64,000 nt of DNA from Jeotgalibacillus haloalkalitolerans (lineage in GTDB: Bacteria > Bacillota > Bacilli > Bacillales > Jeotgalibacillaceae). The position numbers and the translations under genes are program-made. Location of the stretch: the NCBI RefSeq assembly GCF_034427455.1, contig NZ_JAXQNN010000001.1, positions 806,001 through 870,000 on the forward strand, in the 5' to 3' direction. Below the pieces are notes generated by a model. It worked only from the letters and a program-made list of their open reading frames with translations. It searched no databases and had not been told where the DNA came from. Positions 36,733 through 46,185 of the stretch are shown piece by piece. The first letter of the stretch is position 1; every line of letters starts with the position of its first letter.

Positions 36733-39700
36733 ATGGGAAAAAATAAATTTTTTAAAAAAAGTATTCTGATTTTGATCCTTGTATTAATTATTTTAACTTC
36801 ATTACGTATAGCATGGTTAGCTTATCATACATCTAACCATACTTTAATAGCAGAAGACGGATTTATAGATTTAAGTGAGTATAATGTAGATGAGATTCGT
36901 CAGTTAAATATATCTGAAGGATGGGACTTTAAGCCTGGATTAATTTATAATGCTGATACACTTCACAATGATGAGGTTATTCAAAATGGCAATCACAACT
37001 ATGGATCGTACTATTTAACAATATTGCTTAATGATGAAGTTGATACTGATGATATATTTTCTCTTAGTATCCCTTCCTCAGCCACAGCGTCTTCTCTGTA
37101 TGTTAATGGGGAACTTATAGCACAGTCCGGAGTGGTTTCTAATGAACCTGTAGAGCACTTAGGAAAAGGGACGCCATATTTAGCGTCTTTTACGACGAAT
37201 ACAAATGAATTAAATTTTGTAGTAAATACTTCTAATTTTGATACCACTGATGGCGCTTCTTTAAATAGCCCAATTTACTTCGGCACTTCAGAATCTCTTT
37301 TACAAAAACGGAATCTGGAACAGTTTTTACTTTTAATTATTATTGTGATTTTGTCATTATTTAGCATTTACAGTCTCGTTATTTATTTATTTATTAATCG
37401 TAAGTTCATATTTTTATTATTTTCAATTGGTTTCCTGTTTCCGGCTATCGATGAATTATTAATGTACAATTCATCAGTTCTGAGTATTTTAAATCTGAAT
37501 TACGAATGGTCTTATAAAGTAAAAGAATTTGCATACCTTGGATCTGTTTTCTTTCTGGTTCAGATTATGAAGAGTATTCTCAGAGAAGAGCGAACCTACA
37601 AAAGATTCTATATGTTAAACGTCTTATATCTGATTTGTTCAATCATCATATTCATTTCACCATTGCAATTGTTAAGTCAAATAAGTGTTAGTTTCTTTGT
37701 GTTGTATTTCCTGTCGTTTGCTATCGTAATGCCTATGGCTCTGAAAGAATACTTTCATTACAGAGATGAATCAATCTTTATTGCCATTATTCTTGTCGGT
37801 ACTACGTCAGGTATTATCTGGGGTGTTGTAAAAGCAGTATTTTCATTAGATATTCCTTTTTATCCTTTTGATTATTTTCTGGTTTTTCTGGCATTCTCTA
37901 TGTTTTGGTTTAAACGTTTTGCCAGAAAAAATAATGAAGTATTGAGTTTAGTGGAGAAGTTGAAACAGAAGGACAAAGCTAAAGAAGAGTTTCTGGTTAA
38001 TACATCATACGCATTGCAAAAACCCTTGCACAGTCTCTTAAACATTGTATACACTACGCTCGATAATAATGTCCATTTAACTTCTAAATTAAGAGAAAAT
38101 CTTGGTTTAATAGCAAATATAGGAGAACGAATGTCCTACACATTAAACAATCTGGAGGATTTTGCAAAGTTAAATGACTCAAAAATAAAATTAAATCCAG
38201 AGCCGGTAAGCCTTTACTCAGTATCATCATCTATTATTGATATTATGATGTTTATGTTAGAAAATAAGAACTTGAAATTCGAAATGAATATCCCGAAAAA
38301 CCTGCCGTATATTCATGCGGATCCTAACCGCCTTTCACAAGTTTTATTTGCACTATTGCATAATTCAGTGAGATTCAGTAAAGATGGAGTTATTAAATTA
38401 TCTGCAAATTCTAATAAAGGAAATAATTTTGTATACATTTCTGTTGAAGATCAGGGCCAAGGAATGGAAGAGGAGACAATCAAAAAAATTTTTAATCCAT
38501 ACGAAGATAGTGACGTAGAAAATAAACTAAGCAACGGAGTAGGAATGGGATTAAAGGTTTGTAAACTTTTGATTGAACTGCATGGTGGTGAAATTTCTGT
38601 ACAATCTGTTCCTGGTCAAGGGTCAGTCTTTACATTTAGTCTGCCAATATCATCAATTTCTAATTTAAATGAACAGAATAGTACTGATACTGATTCTAAT
38701 TATGTACAGGAATCTGCAATAACAGTTCCCGATTACTTATACCAGGATTCAGAGAGTGATAAACCTTGTATACTGATAGTACAAAATGATCCGGCCGAGT
38801 TTAGAGTTCTGAAAGAAATGCTTTCTGATGATTATCATGTCTTCAGCGCATATAGTGGACTCGATGTCCTGAAAAAACTAAAAAGTAAAAACTGGGATTT
38901 GCTTATTTCTGATGTGATGTTAACTGAAATGTCCGGATACGAGTTAACTAAAGAAGTAAGAAAAAAGTACTCTCTGGTTGAGCTTCCAATTTTACTGCTT
39001 ACCAATATGGCAACACCTCAGGAAGTATATACTGGCTTCAAGTATGGAGCTAACGACCATGTAGCAAGACCATTGGTAAGGTTGGAGTTTACTGCGCGTG
39101 TGAAAGTACTTATCCAATTAAAAAATTCCTTAAAAGAACAGATGAAAATGGAAGCTGCCTGGTTACAGGCTCAAATTCAGCCGCACTTTCTATTTAATAC
39201 GCTGAATACAATCGCTTCATTAAGTGATATCGATAACGACCGAATGTTAAGGCTGCTTGATGAATTTTCAAATTACTTGAGGCATAGTTTCGATGTGCAC
39301 CACACGCGTGAAATGATTCCTTTAAAGGCAGAACTGGCCTTAACGAAATCGTATCTGCATATTGAAAATGAGCGCTTTGGTACCAGGGTGCGAGTTGATT
39401 GGAAGTTAGACGATTTAGATCATATCTATATACCTCCATTGTCTGTCCAGACTTTAGTAGAGAATGCAATTAAGCATGGGATATTAAAAAAGAAAGAGGG
39501 CGGACACATACAGATTCAAGTGATGAGAAAAGATGATTTTGCAGAAATTGTTATTCATGATAATGGGGTAGGGATAGAAGAAAATAAATTAAATGCATTG
39601 AAGAACAATGAAAATTCACTTAAAAGAGGTATTGGGCTAATCAATACGAATAGACGGCTCAAGCAGTATTTTGGACAGGAGTTATCAATAAAAAGTCAGG

Positions 39701-39756
39701 TGAATCAAGGTACAAGAGTCAGTTTTAAGGTACCTATACAGAGGCTGAAAAATTAA
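36733..39756 (+). CDS. Hybrid sensor kinase, two kinase modules and a receiver, 1007 aa
   Basis: Domains in order: membrane anchor (about 9-29); extracellular jelly-roll-like sensor (40-190); 7TM-type membrane region (200-390); HisKA-like helices with NTSYALQKPLH, where Tyr426 replaces the usual phospho-His; HATPase with VEDQGQGM and GVGMGLKV (520-645); receiver (about 677-790) with Asp727, but QND instead of DDE and Arg instead of the conserved Lys; then LytS-type kinase with His818 in IQPHFLFN, VENAIKHGI and GIGLINTN. Signalling therefore probably leaves through His818. The frame opens at a TTG (36712), but ATG 36733 is preferred with GAGATGGG upstream. Partner: the divergent SARP regulator. 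Confidence 0.87.
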   Translation: MGKNKFFKKSILILILVLIILTSLRIAWLAYHTSNHTLIAEDGFIDLSEYNVDEIRQLNISEGWDFKPGLIYNADTLHNDEVIQNGNHNYGSYYLTILLNDEVDTDDIFSLSIPSSATASSLYVNGELIAQSGVVSNEPVEHLGKGTPYLASFTTNTNELNFVVNTSNFDTTDGASLNSPIYFGTSESLLQKRNLEQFLLLIIIVILSLFSIYSLVIYLFINRKFIFLLFSIGFLFPAIDELLMYNSSVLSILNLNYEWSYKVKEFAYLGSVFFLVQIMKSILREERTYKRFYMLNVLYLICSIIIFISPLQLLSQISVSFFVLYFLSFAIVMPMALKEYFHYRDESIFIAIILVGTTSGIIWGVVKAVFSLDIPFYPFDYFLVFLAFSMFWFKRFARKNNEVLSLVEKLKQKDKAKEEFLVNTSYALQKPLHSLLNIVYTTLDNNVHLTSKLRENLGLIANIGERMSYTLNNLEDFAKLNDSKIKLNPEPVSLYSVSSSIIDIMMFMLENKNLKFEMNIPKNLPYIHADPNRLSQVLFALLHNSVRFSKDGVIKLSANSNKGNNFVYISVEDQGQGMEEETIKKIFNPYEDSDVENKLSNGVGMGLKVCKLLIELHGGEISVQSVPGQGSVFTFSLPISSISNLNEQNSTDTDSNYVQESAITVPDYLYQDSESDKPCILIVQNDPAEFRVLKEMLSDDYHVFSAYSGLDVLKKLKSKNWDLLISDVMLTEMSGYELTKEVRKKYSLVELPILLLTNMATPQEVYTGFKYGANDHVARPLVRLEFTARVKVLIQLKNSLKEQMKMEAAWLQAQIQPHFLFNTLNTIASLSDIDNDRMLRLLDEFSNYLRHSFDVHHTREMIPLKAELALTKSYLHIENERFGTRVRVDWKLDDLDHIYIPPLSVQTLVENAIKHGILKKKEGGHIQIQVMRKDDFAEIVIHDNGVGIEENKLNALKNNENSLKRGIGLINTNRRLKQYFGQELSIKSQVNQGTRVSFKVPIQRLKN

Positions 39757-39826
39757 TCAGATTGATAGCATCTCAGGATTTACAGGTCCTTGGAAGATTG
39801 ATCAATTTTTAACGTGTACTGTGTTA

Positions 39827-39867
39827 AAAGCTGATCGTATTGATTGTTCGATACGATCAGCTTTTTA
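39827..39867. terminator. Terminator of the hybrid-kinase gene
   Basis: AAAGCTGATCGTAT with ATACGATCAGCTTT, 10-nt loop and T-run; it can also serve the convergent gene that ends at 39897. Confidence 0.88.
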
Positions 39868-39896
39868 GTATTTCTATTTGAAGTCTGACAGCTGGG

Positions 39897-40775
39897 TTAA
39901 CTGCTGAGTTGATCACCTAATATTGTTTCGATGTGGGCAATACCACTTTTAGTTAAGTAGTAGCACATGTGCCCTTGGTCCTTCACCTTTCTAACTAAAG
40001 GTCTGGAACGACTTAAAGCAAGCTGAATGACCTTTTCTGTATGTTCAGTTGTAAAATACTCACATAAAATATTGTAGACTTGCTTTGCTGTCAGGTGAGG
40101 TTCGTTAAATTCTTTGCTAAATATATATAAAATACTTAACGCTTGATCTTCCACACGCTCCAACAGCCTCGGATCAGGATTTTCGTCGAGGTTAAAATAA
40201 GAAAGCTCAATTGATGGAAGAGCCTTTTCTTTATCAATATGAATCATAACTTCATCATTTTCAAGAGATCTGATATAGGAATTACCTTCATCTGTAAGTG
40301 AAAAGTTTCTCTGATTGCTGCTATCAAGTGATGTAGTGTCTTCCTGAAAATAACCTTTCTTTACACAATTATTTACACTGAAGTGAATGTTGTTAGGAAC
40401 TGTGTGCCGGGAATCTCTGAATCGTTTGCGAAGTAATTTTGCTGTAAATGTTTTGTTTCCTTCGACGTGTGTAATATAGTATCCCATTGCCAATGTATAT
40501 TGCCACTCAGAGTTAATCGGAAGACTTTCTATAAATTTCTGTATTTTAGTTTTTGTAAATTGAGGATATTCATCCTGCACATTTATCACAGTACTGTTAC
40601 TCATCAAAAGTTCACTGCCTTTAGTGTTAATATCTATAAATTCTTCAGGGTTCATCATTTCATGAAGGTAGCTCTGAATAATTTTCTCTTGCTCTCCAAT
40701 AAATTCCCTATCCCCTGTAGCCGAGTATTCAAAATCTTTATAGCGAACACTTAAATGAAATGTATTCTGGACCAT
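39897..40775 (-). CDS. Hypothetical protein with winged-helix-like segments, 292 aa
   Basis: The N-terminus (FHLSVRYKDFEYSATGDREF) resembles the short beta-rich leader seen on many uncharacterised prokaryotic proteins. Residues 80-165 (QKFIESLPINSEWQYTLAMGYYI..., ending NFSLTDEGNSYI) and 205-285 (ALSILYIFSKEF..., ending CYYLTKSGIAHIE) read like two winged-helix modules, each finishing in a strand-like LT(D/K)xG. It may be a DNA-binding or signalling adaptor protein. No family named. It stands alone; the gap 40776-41101 before ComK is AT-rich and shows nothing else. Confidence 0.7.
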   Translation of the reverse strand: MVQNTFHLSVRYKDFEYSATGDREFIGEQEKIIQSYLHEMMNPEEFIDINTKGSELLMSNSTVINVQDEYPQFTKTKIQKFIESLPINSEWQYTLAMGYYITHVEGNKTFTAKLLRKRFRDSRHTVPNNIHFSVNNCVKKGYFQEDTTSLDSSNQRNFSLTDEGNSYIRSLENDEVMIHIDKEKALPSIELSYFNLDENPDPRLLERVEDQALSILYIFSKEFNEPHLTAKQVYNILCEYFTTEHTEKVIQLALSRSRPLVRKVKDQGHMCYYLTKSGIAHIETILGDQLSS

Positions 40776-41101
40776 ATCATTACTCCTTATGTAACTTAGT
40801 ATTAGTTTGAATTATAGTTCTTTCATCAGAGGCGAACAACATGGATTGATCTGTATTGAGTAGTTGTTTAGTTTTTGACTATTTTTTGTCTTGAAATTTT
40901 ACTCTAAAGTGATTCACCTGTGTTTTAAAGCTTACTGGAATGAATACCGGGTTGCTATTGAGTTTTTCTTACGTTTAAATCTAAAAAGCATATTTATTTG
41001 CCGTATTTCTGTTAAATATATTGAAAACGACACTTCACGGACGCGTTAATAAACGATTTGGCAGGGGCCGAACAGGGGAGAAATGGAGAAAAGAAAATCG
41101 A

Positions 41102-41578
41102 GTGGACTATGAAATCAATCAGGAAACAATGACAATCAGATGCGCAAGACACCTCGAGCTGCAAACTCGCATCATCAAAGCAAGCAAAAGCTGCTACTCG
41201 GTATTGACCTCACTTCAACTCATGGAATACGCCTGCAAAATGGGCGGCAGCACCTACAAGGGCCGGCAGGAATCCGTCAGATTCAAATTCGGCATCTCCA
41301 GCAAAATCCCAATCCTGATCAACCAGAATGAAGAAATCATCATGTTCCCAACACACTCACCAACCCATATCGATAACACATGGATTTCACTCGAGCATTT
41401 CGACAAAGCCTTCGAGCACGCTGAGCGGGGGAAGGCCATTGTCAGATTCATTAACGGAGAACAAGTCACTGTCATGTGCTCACTGAAAACGCTCAGCAAA
41501 CAGCACCAGCGAGCTTCGGCATTGATGTTGCAGGAGCTGCATTTTCCGAGGAAGCGGATGGTGATGCGGATGGGGTGA
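41102..41578 (+). CDS. comK: ComK-family competence transcription factor, 158 aa
   Basis: Matches ComK along its length: YEINQETMTIR at the start, GGSTYKGRQES, KIPILINQNEEIIMFPTHSP and NTWISLEHF in the core, the family's DNA-binding region. ComK activates late competence genes by binding AT-box pairs. The C-terminus (HFPRKRMVMRMG) is shorter than in B. subtilis ComK, so MecA control may differ. I prefer the GTG at 41102 (MDYEINQ, GGAG 12 nt upstream); the frame is open back to a TTG at 41021. The codons are notably richer in C-ending triplets than those of neighbours. An inverted repeat follows the stop. Confidence 0.85.
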   Translation: MDYEINQETMTIRCARHLELQTRIIKASKSCYSVLTSLQLMEYACKMGGSTYKGRQESVRFKFGISSKIPILINQNEEIIMFPTHSPTHIDNTWISLEHFDKAFEHAERGKAIVRFINGEQVTVMCSLKTLSKQHQRASALMLQELHFPRKRMVMRMG

Positions 41579-41592
41579 ATAGATGTAAGTGT

Positions 41593-41670
41593 GATACAGG
41601 GGGACGGAGGTAAGTATATCTTTTATACACATATTTCCATTATGATACAGCAACCTCCGTCCCCCTGTAT
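41593..41670 (+). repeat. GATACAG-type repeats, copy 3 (two inverted copies)
   Basis: ATACAGGGGGACGGAGGT (41594-41611) and its exact 18-nt complement (41653-41670) flank 41 nt. The right copy also keeps the CATTATGATACAGCA lead seen in copies 1 and 4. The element begins about 15 nt after the comK stop. It looks like two head-to-head copies of one unit. Confidence 0.65.
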
Positions 41671-41691
41671 TGTCATCAATTAAAGCATAGA

Positions 41692-41728
41692 AAAAACGGG
41701 TGATAGCAAACACTTATCACCCGCTTTC
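41692..41728. terminator. Terminator between comK and a small minus-strand gene
   Basis: CGGGTGATA pairs with TATCACCCG around a 9-nt loop; six T's follow on the minus strand and a short T-run on the plus strand. Confidence 0.8.
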
Positions 41729-41790
41729 TATTTTACTCATTTATCTTTTTCCTTCTCTAAGCTCTCCATCTCCTCATACGTCTGAGGAAA

Positions 41791-42039
41791 TCAGTTGGCC
41801 TGCCAATCTGCCCGGTAAGCGGCATCCAATTGTGTGAGATTCTGCTCTGCGTGATCCACATTTGCGTTCACATTTTCCTCCTCCACCTTCACACTATTTC
41901 TCATATCCGTATCCTCAAGTGTCTCAAAACTCTCGCCTGAGGCCTTGTTCTTTTTTCTTTTCTGATACCCGGTAATCGCAGTAAATGTCCCGGCAGATAC
42001 AATCGTACCGAGTAAGATTGATTTCGTTGTCGTATTCAT
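41791..42039 (-). CDS. Small membrane-anchored protein, 82 aa
   Basis: A strong GGGAGGT site precedes the ATG. One hydrophobic segment (about residues 8-25, ILLGTIVSAGTFTAITG) is followed by a basic KRKKNK stop-transfer and an acidic, probably helical tail (EENVNANVDHAEQNL). This resembles small YtxH-like stress or envelope proteins in layout only. Function unknown. Confidence 0.65.
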   Translation of the reverse strand: MNTTTKSILLGTIVSAGTFTAITGYQKRKKNKASGESFETLEDTDMRNSVKVEEENVNANVDHAEQNLTQLDAAYRADWQAN

Positions 42040-42186
42040 GATAAAACCTCCCTGTCATGCAAATAAATTTTCCTTAGCTATTTAATACCCTTTCTGCACA
42101 AAAACATGAGATTATCTAAAGTTACAAGCGTTAAGATTTGATAACATATATATCAGAGATTTTATACGCAAAAGGAGGTTCACTAT

Positions 42187-42583
42187 GTGAATAAACGTAT
42201 ATTCATCATCGTAACTCTACTTATCACCTTAACGCTCTCTGCCTGTCTTAAAGTCGGAGAACCGAGTAGATTTTCGTCTCTAGCAGTCATTGACTATATC
42301 AATGATGAAGAATATAAAGAAGTCTTGAACATCATACCCGGTCAGCCACCGAAAAGTTAATTCAATAGATAGCCAGGAGAGACACATAATTGAAAAAGGA
42401 AACGAACAAAATGACAAAGATGAAAATATTGTGCTGTATCACCGTGAGATTATTTTTTACAGTAAAGGATTAAACACTCAAGAAGTGGAGGAAGCGTTGA
42501 ACACCATCTATATCGATGTATTTGTAGAGTCCGATGTAGGCTTGCCGACTGATAGGGAGTATAGGGTTTTTGGGGGAGGATGA
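42187..42583 (+). pseudogene. Frameshifted lipoprotein gene
   Basis: AAAGGAGG precedes a GTG start encoding MNKRIFIIVTLLITLTLSAC, a signal peptide with a clean lipobox, and 37 more residues to a TAA at 42358. From about 42385 a different frame is codon-like for 65 residues (IEKGNEQNDKDENIVLYHRE..., EVEEALNTIYIDVFVESD) and stops at 42583. A deletion or frameshift most likely broke one lipoprotein of about 130 residues. The first 57 residues could still be made. Confidence 0.6.
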
Positions 42584-42846
42584 GGAACTGTAGTCGCCCC
42601 GCATTAGAAGACGTCGCAGTATTAGCACCCGTGAATGTTCGGTCTATTGATTACTTCAATTGCTTCAGGCGCAAACGTCTTTTTCCAAGTAAACGACTCA
42701 GGCTTTTGTTTTCAGTCTGACAGAGAAAGACATTGCGGATCTGGATTGTGATGGAGACGATTATTGAGTTTGTTGAATTTGCCGTTAGTTTGTTTTTTTC
42801 GTAGAACCTATTAAAATAATACTTCGCTACAAATTGCTAATGAAGT

Positions 42847-42882
42847 AAAAAAAGCGGGTGATAGTCTTTCAGCACCCACTGT
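42847..42882 (-). terminator. Terminator of the 42976 lipoprotein gene
   Basis: On the minus strand, GTGGGTGC and TCACCCGC form the stem around about 12 nt, followed by seven T's. The gap from 42584 to this point is degenerate with no recognisable gene. Confidence 0.65.
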
Positions 42883-42936
42883 TGGTATTTTGCTACTCAG
42901 AGGAAAGGGGAAGTGTATCAATTATGTAATTATTAT

Positions 42937-42971
42937 CATAATGATGCAGCAACCTCCACCCCACCTGTATC
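42937..42971 (-). repeat. GATACAG-type 3'-end repeat, copy 4
   Basis: On the minus strand, GATACAG GTGGGGTGGAGGTTG CTGCATCATTATG lies 5 nt after the lipoprotein stop codon and before its terminator. Same unit and same orientation relative to the gene as copy 1. Confidence 0.55.
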
Positions 42972-42975
42972 TTTA

Positions 42976-43545
42976 TTATTCTGAGTCCGGAAGCTGCACG
43001 GTATATTTATTATTAGCATCTAACATTTCATCAACTAATCTACTAATATCATCAGTAAACGAATCAAGAGATCCCGAAGGTTCGATGGCTAGTGAAGATA
43101 ACGCTTTTAAAGACAGGTACATTTCTAGCTGAGTATCGTAGGTTTGCTGGTACTCAGCTGGCGGGCTTTTAAGATCTGAAATTTGTGTTTCTACAGAAGC
43201 CATTAATTCTTCAAGTTCTTCAATACTTCCATCATCGCTAAACTCAATATACTGATAATAAAGAGCAGTATCAAAATCTTTAGCAACATTGCCACCAATC
43301 TGAACTTCATCTTCATAAATAACATCATACCAGACTGAATAATACTGATCTGTCATCTCTTCAGCTTTTATACCGGCTTCCATCATAGCTTCCTGAAGAG
43401 CCTCTACTTTAGCATGATAATCACTAGAATTTTCAACTGACGACTGTGTTTCCTCCTTTACATCCATATCATCTGAAGAATTTGTAGAAGAGCATCCCGT
43501 GACAAGTAAAACCCCTGCAGTTAACAAAAAAGTTCTTTTAAACAT
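42976..43545 (-). CDS. Lipoprotein, 189 aa
   Basis: AAAGGAGGG precedes the start. The signal peptide ends in the lipobox LVTGC at Cys18, then comes a Ser/Asp/Glu-rich linker (SSTNSSDDMDVKEETQ). The mature domain (45-185) is acidic and predicted helical, with YHAKVEALQEAMMEAG and LMASVETQISDLKSP suggesting a helical bundle. No family recognised. Anchored on the outer membrane face. Confidence 0.78.
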   Translation of the reverse strand: MFKRTFLLTAGVLLVTGCSSTNSSDDMDVKEETQSSVENSSDYHAKVEALQEAMMEAGIKAEEMTDQYYSVWYDVIYEDEVQIGGNVAKDFDTALYYQYIEFSDDGSIEELEELMASVETQISDLKSPPAEYQQTYDTQLEMYLSLKALSSLAIEPSGSLDSFTDDISRLVDEMLDANNKYTVQLPDSE

Positions 43546-44017
43546 AAAATCCCTCCTTTGATTACCTGTTTTGTCTTAAGTAATTAAACGATACAAAATA
43601 TGTAACTCTATTATACTCTAATAAGAACCAATAAGATATATTTATTCATTATAAAGAACTTAATTTTGCTGTTTATAGATAAAGTTTAAGCAGGTATTTG
43701 CAAGCCAATTCCTGTCATTTAAATCAGATTGTTATGCTTATAGTTTATGATCATTATCAAGCAGTGAATCCACAGTCCCACACTACTATTTATAAATATA
43801 TTAAGTAATAATAACTAAATAATTAATAAATTATTGAAATTAAATAAAGGGTTACCATTTGAGATGTCGAATTCTTGTATAGAGAAAGTGTTATCCAAGA
43901 AGAACACAAACAAGACTTCTAGGGAACTTTGTATGAATGTGTAGTTATGTGTAATGTCAATTTGAAATAACTGATGCTCTTAATAGATTTAAAAATCTAA
44001 GACTTTGAGGTGAAAGT
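43546..44017. other. AT-rich intergenic region before the McrBC-like operon
   Basis: No ORF, repeat or terminator was found in these 472 nt. The divergent promoters of the lipoprotein (minus) and the defence operon (plus) must lie here, but AT-richness prevents a confident promoter call. Confidence 0.5.
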
Positions 44018-46165
44018 ATGGGAAGTTACGAACTATGGTTAGATGAAAGTGGAGATTTTGAAAAGGACTTAGAAGGAAAAGAAGTTCCTTCATTAGTTGG
44101 AGGGCTGCTTTGTCCGGCTGGATTTTTAAACGAGATAGATGGAAATAAAATATTAAATGAAGCCAAAGCTAAAGTTCCATCAATTCCAGATTGGGTTCAC
44201 GCTACAGATATCAAGGGTAAAAAGTACGGGGATTTTGCAATTACAGTATTACAAAGTTTAATAAATCAAAACATAAATCTAGTGATCTTCGAGAACCAAG
44301 AAAAGCTTAAAGTCGTCAATAGTGATGTTACTTATATTCATATTTTATCTGAAGGTATTGTTCAACTATTTCAAACTTTAGCAATGGTTGATAAAGAAAT
44401 TAAGTTACACATAATAGCGGCAAATCGAATGAAAGCAACTGATAATTATAAAAGCAAGATACCGAATGCAGAGTATAGACAAAGGTTAGAAGAAAAAATG
44501 GAGCTATCTTTCGCAAGACGAAACCTTATAACTAATAAATGGTCATGGGAACTGTCATTAGGATCTGCACGAAAAGATCCAAGATTAATGCTGGCAGATG
44601 TTATATGTCACTCATGGTTTCGTCGGAATGGTAATAAATTTATTGAAGAGCAAAAAAAACAGTTGGGAATTTTATATAAACAGGAATATCACTTCACAGC
44701 ATTTGAAAAGGCAACTTTATCAGTTATAAAGCGACAATTAGCTGAAGGTCAAGTCGGAGAAGCGCTTTACGAATTACTTATAATGGAAAATGAAAGTCGA
44801 TTATCAAATGGAGATACGAAAAAGATTAGGTCGTCTAATAAATTAAACACACAAATTAATTCAATTATTGAATTAATAATGAAGCATTTAAAACAGCTGC
44901 CTGATTTCGCACAGACTACTCACCTTTCAATAGTAACTAATAGATTAAAGACACTTATACATTTACATAGAGACTTTATAAAAGCTGAGGAAATATTGAA
45001 TAAAGTAAAGGAACTGATTATTCCTGAATTAAAAAAGTACAAGATTGAAAACAATTTATTTATCTTTAACATAAACTTAATGCTTTTTACTAATGCTACT
45101 CATCAGGGGAATATCAATCTGGCTGAAAAACAAATAAATGAGAACAGACAACATCTTAATACTCTCATGCAGAGATGGGAAAGTCTCAATTTAGTACTTG
45201 ATTTTTTAGTTAGAGAATCGGTTCACTTAATAAATGTTTATGACTTTAAAGATGTCATTATTAAAATGGATCAGTTACAGAAATTTATTGATAGTACAAT
45301 TGAACTCTTTCCCCTTGCTTTTAAAGATGAACTCTCTTTGGAGGCTCAAAAAATCAATTCTGATATAAGAGGAAAAGTAATCGGTACCAGGTTACAGGCA
45401 AGATGCTTTTTGAGTAGAGAGGAACCAGCGCAAATTTCATTAGCTCAATTAGACTCTGATGAAGCTATAAAAGAATTTATAGATAAAAGTGATCTGAGTA
45501 GACAGTATCAATATAGAAGTCAAATTGAGTGTGAAGCTGGGAACTACGTGGCTGCTATTAGTTGGTTAGGCAGTTCAGTAGATATTCATGACGATCATGT
45601 AGATCCATTAGTTTTATTAAATAAAATATTATCTTCTTCTCAAAAAGTATTTGGTATTATGCACTATTCAAGAATAATGAGTGAAGCGGCAGTGAATGGT
45701 GAAAAAGATTTGTCCAACTCCTTATATGAGAGTTGGGTCAAAGCTGAGGTGACCACACAAGTTAGAAAGGGTTGTAATAATAATCACCCGTATGAAATTA
45801 TTTATTGGAAACTTGGTACGTATTTAATGATAAATGGTGATACTAAAGCTGCTATAGAAAGATATAAATTAGCAGTTGATATATGCTTTGCTCATGAAGA
45901 ACATCTGACTATGCGATCAATAGGATTGGCGATATTAGCAGAATTAGCTTCGTTTTTATTTAGTGAAGAGAGGTATGTTAAAGAAGCGCATAATATTGTT
46001 AAGCAATTACTTAATAAGTACGAAAGATTTATGAAAGAGATAAGTGTACCTTCCATAAATAATTTTTTTGAGGACTGGGATAAAAAACTTCATAAAATAC
46101 GAATTTTACCTATTTCTGAACAAAGTAATATACTTTATGATTTATCTCGAAAAGTTGGGTATTAG
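44018..46165 (+). CDS. DUF3800-like protein with helical-repeat C-terminus, 715 aa
   Basis: First gene of a putative defence operon. The N-terminal 240 residues match DUF3800 in style: it opens YELWLDESGDF, has HATDIKG and VIFENQEKL, and closes with DPRLMLADVICHSWF, retaining the spaced acidic residues of that family. DUF3800 proteins are suspected nucleases or nucleic-acid-binding proteins; the activity is unproven. Residues 250-715 are helical and repeat-like (for example GEALYELLIMENES, AAIERYKLAVDICF), consistent with TPR-type sensing or scaffolding. Start has GAGGTGAAAG. It is 20 nt from the AAA gene. DUF3800 is usually near 250 aa, so the 460-residue extension is notable. Confidence 0.72.
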   Translation: MGSYELWLDESGDFEKDLEGKEVPSLVGGLLCPAGFLNEIDGNKILNEAKAKVPSIPDWVHATDIKGKKYGDFAITVLQSLINQNINLVIFENQEKLKVVNSDVTYIHILSEGIVQLFQTLAMVDKEIKLHIIAANRMKATDNYKSKIPNAEYRQRLEEKMELSFARRNLITNKWSWELSLGSARKDPRLMLADVICHSWFRRNGNKFIEEQKKQLGILYKQEYHFTAFEKATLSVIKRQLAEGQVGEALYELLIMENESRLSNGDTKKIRSSNKLNTQINSIIELIMKHLKQLPDFAQTTHLSIVTNRLKTLIHLHRDFIKAEEILNKVKELIIPELKKYKIENNLFIFNINLMLFTNATHQGNINLAEKQINENRQHLNTLMQRWESLNLVLDFLVRESVHLINVYDFKDVIIKMDQLQKFIDSTIELFPLAFKDELSLEAQKINSDIRGKVIGTRLQARCFLSREEPAQISLAQLDSDEAIKEFIDKSDLSRQYQYRSQIECEAGNYVAAISWLGSSVDIHDDHVDPLVLLNKILSSSQKVFGIMHYSRIMSEAAVNGEKDLSNSLYESWVKAEVTTQVRKGCNNNHPYEIIYWKLGTYLMINGDTKAAIERYKLAVDICFAHEEHLTMRSIGLAILAELASFLFSEERYVKEAHNIVKQLLNKYERFMKEISVPSINNFFEDWDKKLHKIRILPISEQSNILYDLSRKVGY

Positions 46166-46185
46166 AAAATTTAAGGAGGATTATA

